A model generated the notes under the pieces. The model did no database searches and was not told where the DNA came from. It saw only the letters and a list, made by a program, of their open reading frames with translations. A program made the translations under genes and the position numbers. A DNA stretch of 64,000 nucleotides. Origin: Tipula vernalis (taxonomy: Eukaryota; Arthropoda; Insecta; Diptera; Tipulidae). Shown here in pieces: positions 11,560-22,535 of the stretch; the first letter of the stretch is position 1; every line of letters begins with the position of its first letter. The DNA is taken from assembly GCA_958295665.1 (NCBI GenBank), contig OY282560.1:147056091-147120090 (forward strand), given 5' to 3'.

Positions 11560-13900
11560 CAATACTTGGGCAATATAAAATATTTTATAATGTGCATCAA
11601 GACTGTGACCTGTGATAAATAGTTTTTAGTACAAATTTTTGACATTTATTTGAAAAATATTCCCCTACATTCACGAATTTTTATTACGCTGCCCGAATTG
11701 TGTAATAATTTTCTGAAGTATTCCCCTTCTGTCATGTTGTTGTTCGATTTTAATGGCAAGCAATCCTTTTATACACTTCGAATTCGTTTCGTTTTATATT
11801 ATACTATATACTGTAGGGTATGGGGGCATTTGTTAGAGCATAGTATAACAGGACGATGGTGCAATAATTCTAGCCAAAATTTTTGAAAATATATTACGAT
11901 ATGATTAGGCTTTTATACAGGAAGTGGGAATGTCATCGGTGGTCTCAGAACTGTAACGAAAACTGAAATATATTGGTGTCAACCTAGTGCATAAAATTCA
12001 ACATTTTAAATCAATCGATCAACTAAATGTATAATAGATTCAATAATCTGTCAGCCGATAGTGGTAGCTCTCACATTTACAATAGATCAATATGGCTATA
12101 AATAAGATTAACTTTTAGTTGACATACACGGACAAATCATCTCACTAGAAGAAAATAATTGTCGGCAAGCAGCTACAGTTGAAGATTATTAGGTTGCTGC
12201 ATAGAATAGATTCTGTTATCGTTTTACTAGTTGACATTTCATTTTGATGATATAAAATGCTAAGGCGACCATGTTAAATGTCGACCGAACAATTATTCTG
12301 TTTGTGTCAAAAATTATCATAGCAAAAGACCTTGATAATTTGGGTGTATGCGGTCGTTTCAAATAAATATCAAAAATGTGTACTAAAAAATATTTATCAC
12401 AGGTTTCGGGCACAGTCCAAATATAACAATTAAAAGTAAAAATAATATATTTATTTATTTATATTTATTTATTAACAAACTTGTGATGTGAATAACAACC
12501 AATAATTCTGTAATTTTTAATGAAATATAGGATAAAGATACTTAATTCTCTGCTTTTCACCGCAGACGAACTGACCAGGCGACCTCTTAATTTTAACGCA
12601 GTTTCGTCAAGCAGCACCAAGAGTTAGACGTGGTCAGACATTTTTAAATAAAAAAAGCTTTTGTGTGCAATAGAACAGATTGAAAGTGAAAATAGTGAAA
12701 AGATTATCGTAAATAGGTAATTGCTATCGCCGATATGTACAAACGTATTATATTGTTAGTGTAAGAAATAAATGTGAGTTGGAAAGTTTTTTGTTATTCT
12801 ATGGCGTTAACAAGGATTAGTGAATACTTCAATTTCGAAATTGGTTCTTAACGTAAAGATTTTTCTATTTGGAATCATTTATATTCTAAATTTTCGGACG
12901 TTTTTTTGTCGAATTTTAAGTGCAAATAAGTATATGGTGAAAGAGATTGGTTAGTAAAACTAAAAATGGCAACAAGATAAAGTGTACATTTTGAATTACC
13001 GCATAGAGGTTGTCAGTCTAGCTAATGGTATTCATAGTACAGCCAAGACAACGAAAGCAAATTACAAATCGGTTCATGCATTAATGAATTATAAAGTAGA
13101 TAATTTTAGGAAGTAGAAAAAGTGGCCCATTCTGTGAAATAACAAGTGAATTTTTCAATACATTTTTTCGAATCAATATTTAGCGCGTGAACCTATTTTA
13201 GAATTGTTCGTGTCGTACTTGTGCCCGCCTTCCTAATATGTACCTATTAGATACTTCGTGTCTGAATCGAGTTAATGCTAACTTTTCGAATTTCAATATA
13301 AGTGTTGTTGCTGATACGAGCAAATTCAATTTTTCACAAGAATACCGTTACAATGCTCTTATCAGCCATGTTACATACAAATTTGGATTTGCATTTAAAA
13401 AATGTTTGCTTTTTGTGCTACTCGAGATTTTAGCATTTCATCTTAATATTTATTTTTTCTTCTTATTGTTATTAGTTACCTCACCTTTTGTGATTGCTAT
13501 AATTTGAGGATAAGGGATCAAATATTTTTTAAATGTTAGACAAAATTTATTGCCCAGTTTCAGAATTTTGATGATATCCTACGAAATTTCCAAACCAGTG
13601 AAATTTACCATCTACATTTCTTGGTCATCTACTACTACATTAATTCCTCCCGAAACAATCCTAACTGGTTTATCTACAATTAAAACCGGTTTTTCTGATG
13701 GTGCCAAAATTACCGAACTTGTTTCAATTTACCGATTAAATTCGTAAATTGGTTAACATTATTTTTTCGAAAGCTTGTTAGAAATAGGTCGATGCGAATG
13801 ACTTGTTAGAAACAGGTCTGATCTGGTATTCTCGTAGGTTGGGCTACGAATTAAGTAAGTTGATATAGAGCCACAAACGTTAACGTTGTTAAGAATATTT
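11560..13900. other. AT-rich non-coding stretch
   Basis: I see no recognisable gene or element. Small features include an ATTT-rich tract near 12450-12475. There is also an 18-base direct repeat (CTTGTTAGAAAYAGGTC) near 13772 and 13802. The 89-codon frame from 13238 has a very hydrophobic end but no other support. Confidence 0.5.
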
Positions 13901-13906
13901 GGGCTT

Positions 13907-14050
13907 CAGGGCCCGTGTTCTTGAAATTCGATCAAAAAAAGTCGCCCATTATTTTCTAGTGAAATACATAATTTCAGTCGAAAATTTAAATTGTTTCATA
14001 CCAAAGTCACCGGCGAATTTTTTCGGTGAATTTCAAGAATATGGCCCCAG
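13907..14050. mobile_element. Small hAT-like MITE
   Basis: The segment begins CAGGGCCCGTGTTCTTGAAA and ends with the imperfect complement, TTTCAAGAATATGGCCCCAG, giving inverted ends of about 20 bp. The total length is about 144 bp and nothing is coding. Ends starting CAGGG are common in hAT elements. I could not define a target duplication, so the superfamily is tentative. Confidence 0.6.
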
Positions 14051-14130
14051 AAACTCAAACTGTAGTACGGCGTCGGATTAGAAAACACCGATGCGTTTAC
14101 AATGGTGCACTCATATCTTAGTATCTGTTC

Positions 14131-14830
14131 AATGTTGAAAGGCCGAATGTCAGAAGAGCGAATGTCGAAAGGCTGAACGCCGAAAGGCCGAATGGGTAGG
14201 CAGGCAGAATGTCGAAAGGCCGACTGTCGAAAGGCCGAATATCGTATAACCGAATGTGTCGGAAGGCCGAATGTCTAATGGCACATTGAGTCGAAAGGCC
14301 GAAAGTTTTGAAGGGCCGAATGTCTAAAGGCCAAATGGGTCGAACGTCCGAATGTCGAAAGGTCGAATGAGTCGAATGGCCGAACGTGTAGATACGGCTG
14401 ATTGGGTCGAAAGGCCGAATTTTCATTAAATTTTCCTTCACTTAATTGATTGAAATCAATATTTAAAAAACTATTGAATTTAATTTTAGTGTAAAATGAT
14501 TTAAATAAATTGAAAATACGTGCTAATAAATCCTGTGTAGGCAGCGCAGCATATTAATGTGATCAAATTTTGTCGGAAAAAATTTATTAATTTTTAATTA
14601 TAAGACAAGAAAATCGTAAGAAGATTTTTACTATTAAACATTTTTATACAAAAATTTTGATAAAAATATAAATTTTGGTTTTCATAAAAAAAGATGAAAA
14701 ATTAAAATAAATTTCGACACAAACAACCTTTCGACAATCAGCCTTTCGACATTTGGTCTTTCGACCTATTCGGCCTTTCGACACATTCAGCCTTTCGAAA
14801 TTCGGCCTTTCGATATTCGGCCTTTCCGAC
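14131..14830. repeat. Fold-back element made of inverted minisatellite arrays
   Basis: The left array (14131-14420) consists of diverged 14-15 bp units close to GTCGAAAGGCCGAAT. The right array (about 14712-14830) carries the same unit in the opposite orientation (ATTCGGCCTTTCGAC). An AT-rich spacer of about 290 bp separates them and shows no gene. The arrangement is that of fold-back transposons, whose long inverted repeats are built from tandem short units. A 107-codon minus-strand frame over the left array is just translation of the repeat. No target duplication was resolved. Confidence 0.8.
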
Positions 14831-14839
14831 AGACTCAGA

Positions 14840-15371
14840 CACCGTTTAATACAGTTTAATCATAAATATTGGTGAAACATGATGAAATTTGGCTATACCA
14901 AACATCCGTTCATTGAATTACGGTGCTTTTTATAAGGATTGAAGAATCTCGACAAAAGTTAAAAGCAGGGAGCCACATATTTAGAAAGTATGCATGTTTG
15001 CAACATAATAATTTAACCAAGGCTATAAAACTAATATTGCCCAACACAGTGATGCAGAGTTTTCTGTGCACATACATATATATATAAATGTCAAAGGGGC
15101 ACAAACCAAAACAATCACCTAACCACGTAAAATTGGTAAATGAACTCATTTTTATGTGGGAGGGATTTGTTATAATTTTTTTTTTCTAAACGCTTGTCAA
15201 TCTCTATTTCCATATTTAATCAAAATCGATTATTCAACACTTATAAAAAAAAATTGTTACCAAATTCTCGTTGTCTGGAACCAATTAGCAATAATCGAAT
15301 TGTGATTGAATAATAATTTTTCAGGTTTTACTTTTTTGTTTTGTGTATGTTATCTTCACCATTTTATTTCG

Positions 15372-15402
<31 letters not shown>

Positions 15403-18400
15403 ATTTGCCCAATCATAATCAATCGATCATTCGACATGATTTGTTAGTTCCGTGTCATGACGTTACATAAAAAAAAAATTAAAACAACAATTTTTTTTTA
15501 TCTAAATTTTTATTTTTGTTTATTTGTAATTCTAATTTTGATGATCGATTGATTTGTGGATATTTCGTTAATTTCCATGTTATATCGTTTCATGTCGTTT
15601 AGCTGTATATGCGTCGTCTATATGATCAAATGTCCAATCAAATTTTTTTTTTTTTTTTTTTTTGAATATTAATTTGAGTCACAAATCAAAAACGTTATGA
15701 TAGTTATATTGATAGTGGATCGATATTGAAACGTTCTCTTTTCGTTAAATATTTCGATCGAGTAAAAATGATTGGAGACATTTGTTGGTATACCAAATTT
15801 TACATTTTGTTTATGATGAAATCAATAAAGCACACACACGCCATCATGTATATCATTATCATATAGTAGTATGTCATATACGGCCATAGTTATCATAATA
15901 CAATATTTGATTTATATTTAAAAAAAAAATTTGACACTTTATTGGAATTTTTAGTTATTAACTGAAACATAACACAAGCATAAAAAAAAATCTATTCATT
16001 ATTTATTAAATGAAAATGAATATTTATCGAATTTATTGTAAAATTTATATTTTTGAATTGATTAAATCAATCACCGAGGCTCGCGCATAAGTATGTGAAT
16101 CGTAACGAGTTATATTTCTGGTTTGAAACTTAATTAGAAATATAGGAAAAAATAGTCGTAAGATTTGAAATGTGATCGATGTGATTTATTCGATTTAATT
16201 TTTTTTGTTTTGTTGAGAATTTGAATTTGAAACAAAATTAAATATTTTTTAGGTTTTTGAAAGTTGATTTGATTTAATATCAATCACACAAATTATATGG
16301 TCGTGCAGAGTTAAGAAAACTAAAAATTAAATTTGAATAATTATTACTGTGAAACATTATAATATATAATGTGATAAGAAGAGAGTTCACCTCGATTGGG
16401 TTTTTACACAACTTATGTAGATATATACATATATATATATATACCTACAGCTACGGGAAACAGTAAAATTGCATGAACAAAACCACAATTTGATTTATGT
16501 GCTTCAAGTGAAACATCCATCTACCATTTCGATCGATTCGTTTTTGTCTTTAAGTGAAATAAACCGAAACTAATGGCATTATAATTAAATTTAATATGAT
16601 TGTTTCTTTTTTTTTTTTGTATATTGTTAAAATGTGTTAATCATATGCAAATATTTAAATCAAATAATAAAACGAAACAAAATCGAAATATTCATCATAG
16701 TGATATATACAACCATCATGTTTGCGTCTTTTGTTGAATACATATATATTCACATATATGTTGTTAATTGAAGTTAAAGATTTTTAATTTTCTTACAAAA
16801 TCCATAAATCAATTAAATATTATTAAAGATGATGGATTTTTTGTATTTTAAATCTTTTCTGTATGAGATTGAAGGCGGTTGTACACAAGATGAGATGTGT
16901 TGAATTCAAATTGGGGTGAAAGTAACAAGTGTTTTGTAATGTTACATAGCAAAAAAAAAAATGAAAAAAAAATAACTTCCATAACTAACTAAATATATAG
17001 CTAACAAACTAACTATTGATCTTAATATTTATATGTATAAAACATATTTTTTCGTCTCCTTAAGTTTTCTTTTCAGTATTTTTAAAATAAAAATAAAAAT
17101 ATTTTCTCATCTTCAATTTCTTGTGTTATAAATTAAAAAAATAAATAAAAATAAATGTATCTCTTATTCATTCGGGTCATCATCATCTTCATCATCATCT
17201 TCAATTTTGTTTTCCCCCTCCCCATATGTAATATATTTTTGCAATGTATATATAGTGACATTTAACATTTAATTTTCTATTCGCAATGATTATTATTATG
17301 GTGCTTCTCAAGATGTTATGATTTCTGTTCTGTATCCATATACATACATATATATACAAAAGATTTTGTCACAACACATTGTTTTATAGGTATAAGGAGA
17401 ATCGCATCCTGATGAGATATTTTCAAATGCGACACATAATTGATTGTATCAAAATATTTGTTAAGAACAAAAATACAATTAAATTCATTTTTATTGAATA
17501 TTTCATGTTCAGTAATGGTATCATGCTGTGTGCCTTTTGGTCGTGAATTATTTTATATGCTAACCAAAAAATTTATTTGCATAAGAGATTTATATCATAA
17601 ATTTGGTGTTATATGGATGGAATGATGATTGTAAATTTGTAATCAAAATGAGATGAAATTGGAGCTTCTCTTCAGGTATACATAAAAGGCAATAAATAGA
17701 GGTTAATTGTACGAAGTCATGCAGAGGAGTATAAGCATTAAAAATGAAATTTACAATTTAAGAGCGCATTAACTTACGGTATATGATTGACATTTAAAAA
17801 CTATAACAACTCCCACACACTTAAAATTCCATCTCGTCAATATAAAATTCCACCTGATCTTTATGGTGATATATACATATAATAAATGTAATTAAAGACT
17901 AAACAGAGAATATATCTATACAGAAAATAAAACTACTTTGCGTCATTAAAAGCACAAAACAAAAAAAAAATTAAATATGGAAAAAGGGTCAACAACATCT
18001 TTCCTAATTAAGGTGTGCTCGAGAGGTCATAAAATTATAACTTAAATACAAACACAGACGTACATTATATATATAATAAAAGTATCACATCGGTAAGTCA
18101 TGTAATTTTTCTTAATGACAAAAACAACAAAACGTGTGTAAGTAAATAGAAAATTGGTGTAACAGAAAATTCCATTCATAGAAAATACAGAATACAAAAA
18201 AAAAAAAACTAAAAAATAATCGATGAAGATTCATGTTTGTGTAAAAAACTATATGGTATTATAGTTTTAACATTGTTAAATTCGGGTTCGTCGCTTATTG
18301 GAAATCAAAAGACTTGGTATATATATTCTACACTAGAAAGGTGATTTCACTATACGTATATGAAAGTTTATGTGTAAAAGTCATATCGAAAATGAAAACC

Positions 18401-19330
18401 TGGGTGGAATTTAATTTTCTGTTGTTTTGTTGTTGTTGTTCAGTCTTACATTATTCGCGCAACGATAAATTGTCATCTTCATATAAATATACATATGTAT
18501 ATAAAAAACAATTTAACACCAAATGGTCAAAGATTTGTTTATTCCATAATTTTTACTTGTTTCAAATAATAAAAAAAAAAAAAAAAAAAAAAACGACGAC
18601 TGATAAAAATCAAAAAAAAAAAATAAACGCACGAATTCAATTTTCCCAAACACACACACAATATTTACAAACGAAAAAAAAAACCTAACAAGTCTCCTTT
18701 AACTGATAAAAAAAAAATCGCAAAGAAAAATTGTGAACATCGACACAAACAACACACAAGGCAAAAAATAAAAATTTAAAGACAAGCCAAACACTTTAAT
18801 TTTTATTTTTTTTTTTTGGTTGACTGGTTTTATTTTGCTTTTTTTTTTTTGTTGTGCAGTTTTGCTGCTTGCAACACAAAATTTAAGAAACACCCGAATG
18901 AGATGCACAGCACACACAAAAAAAAAAAAAAATCTGAAAATTATGCATTTAAAATTGTGCAACCAGAAAATTTGCAAAAAGTAGCTGAAATTGTATGATT
19001 AAGCGGTAGCATGAGCATATTATGTTATGAATTTTTAATTTGTTGGTTTTTAAATCGATATTGCATCGTGTTGCTTAATGATGTAAAATGGGGCTTTTAT
19101 TTAAATATTGGAACCGGGAGTAGTTTTTGAATGTATATATTCGGACAGGTTATCGCAGTTTACATTTCGAAAAATCACCAATTTTTTAATATATGGGGAG
19201 TTATCACTAGTTCATATGCCTTTTATACTGGGAATTAGAAGGAGAACACGCAATTTAATTTTGTGAGAAACTTTTATAATATTGACACGAAGCAACTTAT
19301 CAATTTTTAATGCCTTTTTGAATTTATTTC
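14840..19330. other. Long AT-rich non-coding stretch
   Basis: This is about 4.5 kb without a credible gene. There are very long T runs near 15371-15396 and 15646-15663, and an A run near 18570-18592. TA repeats occur near 16430 and a TCATCATCATC-type tract near 17180-17200. Short frames here are poly-lysine or phenylalanine artefacts of homopolymers. No mobile-element ends were recognised. It may be unique intronic or regulatory DNA. Confidence 0.5.
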
Positions 19331-19883
19331 TAATGTACATATATGGTAGGAGATACCAGGGTCTGGCCAGACCTTTTTTGTGTTTGTTTGCATTATTTTG
19401 ATATTTATAATTTCCCCATCGTCAAAATATTCCATGATATCCTCAAGCTACTAGTTTTGAACAGATATATGAAAATTAACTACCAAAAATAGGTGGGTGG
19501 TCGGAAGTTTAAAGGGCATCGTAAAATTTTAGTCATATTCGAAATATAAGGGTCTAGCCAGACCCCATACACATTTTATATGAAAATATACTAAATTTTT
19601 TGTATCTGTTCTCACTGTACATTTATCTCTCCAGAGATAACGTTATTTATTTGTTTTCGATTATTGTGCTTTGCATTTTAGCACGTGCAGCGTAATATTC
19701 TCTTCGAATTTTGTGCTGAAAACAGTGTGTAAAGGTTTTTTTTCTGGGCATTTTTTGCTGTTTCATCTAATATTATTAGTTTCGTAATTAGTTTAGTGTT
19801 TTATTTTCTATTTTATTATTCAACAAGAAGCGGGTGAAATAATTGTTTTATTTGAATCAACAATAGACGGATTTGAAGAAGGA

Positions 19884-22321
19884 ATGGACGAGGTGGACAA
19901 AGTTTACCAGACATGTTCTCAGTTTGACCCAAGGTTCTATGAACATGTTGCGGCTGCCTTAGCTAACGATCTTGAACGAGAACGAGTAACGGAGGAAGAA
20001 GAAGACGTTGATACTTTTGCTGTTGAAGCAGATTCCGGCGATGATGCTGATTATATAATAAATGAAGATGAGGAGAATCGGAGATAGAAGCAGAGCAGGA
20101 ATTAGAGATTCAAGAGGCGTATGACAGCGAAGATAATGAAATACTATCAACAACTAAAATTCAAACGGCAGTTGAAGTACATCAAGTAGACGAAATACAG
20201 CAAGCAGCCGAAACGCAGTCAACAAATGAATTGCAGACCGATATGCAGGAAGCTATGAATTTAGTGCATAAATTGAACATGTTCGGGAAAGATGGTTCAA
20301 AGTGAAACAGAGTACTGCAATCAATTCGTCGGACACATATCCATAATGTTAAGAGGTTTAGTGGAGGGCCTACTTCTACAAACTCGGTGCCAATTGAGTG
20401 TTTAAGGGATTTCTAAAACCAAACAACGTGTTTATCATAATAAAGGAAACAAATCGGTATGCGAATGATAAAATTAATAAATGAAATACTAAAAATATAA
20501 TGGTATGGAAGGAGTTCAAGGAAATTGAACCAAATGCATTTATTGCTATACTTTTAGCTGCTGGCATAAGCCACAATAATATGCAACATGCGAGTTCTCT
20601 GTGGAAAATGATGAACCTTCCCATTTTTAGAGCAACAATGTCATACCGCCGTTTCATTGCTCTGTCACGATATATACGATTTGATGGTAGCCGTACCCGT
20701 AATTCTTGTGCACAATCCGATAAAGCTGCACCAATTAGGGATATATGGAATTTGTTAAACAAAAATTTGGAAAGGAATTATCGACCACATAGTGATATTA
20801 CCATAGACGAACAATTGTTTCCATATCGTGGGAGGAGGAAGTTCACTCAGTGCATACCGTCTAAATCTACGAGGTATGGAATTAAAGTGTGGTGGGCATA
20901 CGATGTAAAAACACACTATCCACTACAAGGAAAAATGTATACGGGTAAAGATGCAGGTGCAGAACAAGCCGTTGACCAAGGGCAAATGAAATGTTGCGTT
21001 TGGCGTCTAGGTATTCGAACTCGGAAAGGACAATCGTTGCTGATAATTTTTACTTTCTTTTACTCTAGTAAAATAAAGTATAGTAATCATGAAAATTTTG
21101 GACCTTGAGATTTTTAGAGATTTATTTGTTTTGAGGTCCCTTGAGTCCGAAAAAGTGGGTTTCGAAATGGTGTCTGTCTGTCAGTCTATCAGTCTGTCAG
21201 TCTGTCAGTCTGTCAGTCTGTCAGTCTATCAGTCTGTCAGTATGTCAGTCTGTCAGTCTGTCAGTATGTCAGTCTGTCTCTGTCCTCTCTACAGCCCAGA
21301 TGGTTTAACCAATCGAACTGAAACTTCAGATTTAAGCTTTTTTGATAAATTGGGAGGTCCCAGTGAATTTTATTCAAAATCGGCTAACCGGAAGTGGCCA
21401 CTCCTTTGGTCCAGAAAATTTATTTTGCAAATATCTTAAAAAGTATGAGGTTTACAAAAAACTACTTAATGCAAAATGTTTCCAAAAATTAAAAACAAAT
21501 AAAAATAAAAAATTAAAAAAAAAAAAATTTAAAAATTTCAAAATTAAAAAAAAAAAAAATTAAAAAAAAAGTTATAAAAAAAATAATATTTCTCAAAATT
21601 CTCTGCTTGTAAAAGAAAGTCGTGTGTTGGCCACACCTCTATTTTTTTACTACCTTACAAGGGTGTAAACGCCTCATAGAGATCGGTCTAGGTTTTGCAG
21701 GTACCCTTAGGTATAATTCTACCTGAAATGAAAAAAAAATCCTCACGGCCAATACATTCCTCAATATTTAGGTATCACGAAAATAAAGTAGGCATCGACA
21801 GAATGGACCAAATGTTAAGCCACTTCACCACAAATCGACGAACAAAAAGATGGACTTTGGTATTCTTTTACAACATAATTGACATTATGGGATTGGCGAG
21901 TATCATCTGCAAAGAAGTTAACCATTACAAAAAAACAGTTGCTCGCAGGAAATTTTAGTTCTCGCTTTCAGAAACTCTAGTTCGTCCGCAAATAGAAGCT
22001 CAGAAATAAAGCAATTTTCGTGTCGATCGGCAATAGAAGCATTCCTCGGTGGTCCATTACCAGTAAGACTTAAGATTTTATAATATACCACAACAAATTG
22101 ATAACCTTCCACTATTTTTTCAGCAAGCAACATCCGTTGTGGCAACGATAAAAGGTGTCGACGTCCTCCAAATGAAACGAGACTGCCGATTATGGCATGA
22201 ATACGACAAAGGCCGTCGCAAAACTCGCTTTTACTGTGTGAAATGTTCGACTCCAGTATGCCTGCAACACTCTAAATGCATTTATAAATGCTTCAAATGT
22301 ACAAAAGGAGAGGAATTTTAA
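19884..22321 (+). pseudogene. piggyBac-like transposase, copy B
   Basis: ATG 19884 opens an acidic N-terminal region that shifts frame near 20085 (continuing EIEAEQELEIQEAYDSEDNE). The DDE core is open from about 20500 to 20985 and includes the first catalytic block, ITIDEQLFPYRGR. A one-base loss near 20985 moves the frame, after which LRLASRYSNSERTIVADNFY holds the second catalytic D. The GTCY repeat then interrupts, and the gene resumes at 21649 with TTLQGCKRLIEIGLGFAGTL. A frameshift and a short internal deletion precede GIDRMDQM, which carries the third D. The C-terminal cysteine-rich finger (YCVKCSTPVCLQHSKC, then CFKC) is intact and ends at a TAA. All three catalytic aspartates survive, but in different frames. 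Confidence 0.9.
21057..21648 (+). mobile_element. GTCY-microsatellite repeat (mini-me/DINE-1-like), copy A
   Basis: This insert of about 590 bp sits inside the second catalytic segment of a piggyBac gene. The boundaries are given to within a few bases by the resuming piggyBac codons. It starts near TTTTACTCTAGTAAA, a short imperfect palindrome, and contains a GTCTGTCAGTCTATC-type tract at 21172-21281. It ends GTGTGTTGGCCACACCTC plus a T run. A second copy at 42753-43162 matches over most of its length. Dipteran mini-me/DINE-1 (Helitron-type) elements are known to carry GTCY microsatellites, and the T-rich insertion point without an obvious target duplication is compatible with that. The family name is inference. 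Confidence 0.8.
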
Positions 22322-22535
22322 AAGAAGGTTCAAATACATACATGTTTTATTTTTTTTTAGTTTATTCAGGCTATGAATTCATTCCTGTAATTTTTATTTA
22401 GTAATAAAACATAATTGTTAAAACCAAACTGAAATTTAATTGTTTAAACTTAATTTAACGTACATATATGGGAGTCCGGCTAGACCCTTGTGTTTCCAAT
22501 GTGGAAATCAAATGTGGGGTTCACACAAGGGTTAA

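Larger units (their letters stand above)
19330..22535 (+). mobile_element. piggyBac-like element, copy B, with nested insertion
   Basis: Inverted subterminal repeats flank the gene: AAGGGTCTAGCCAGACCCC at 19548-19566 and its complement GGGAGTCCGGCTAGACCCTT at 22470-22489. A related perfect 14-bp palindrome, GGTCTGGCCAGACC, lies at 19360-19373. The right end is probably the AGGG-TTAA at 22529-22535, since piggyBac elements target TTAA. A 10-bp inverted pair (ACCCTTGTGT and ACACAAGGGT) lies just inside it. The left end is uncertain: a TTAA at 19509 is possible, but the outlying palindrome may place it further left. A GTCY repeat has inserted within the gene, and a LINE begins immediately after the right end. 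Confidence 0.75.

Noticed and set aside
14118..14441. 107-codon minus-strand frame rich in RPFD and FGLST words
   Set aside because: It is the translation of the GTCGAAAGGCCGAAT minisatellite and has no independent support.
17150..17240. Possible intron/exon edge with a TCATCATCATC tract and pyrimidine run
   Set aside because: No open frame of credible length continues on either side and no splice pair could be proposed.
18314..18998. Frames of 92-124 codons on both strands
   Set aside because: They run through homopolymer A and T tracts and give poly-Lys or poly-Phe; no domain or conserved composition is seen.
20376..20762. 128-codon minus-strand frame
   Set aside because: It is the antisense shadow of the piggyBac copy B core.
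21089..21439. Frame rich in SVCQSVS repeats
   Set aside because: It is a translation of the GTCTGTCAGTCTGTC tract in the GTCY repeat.
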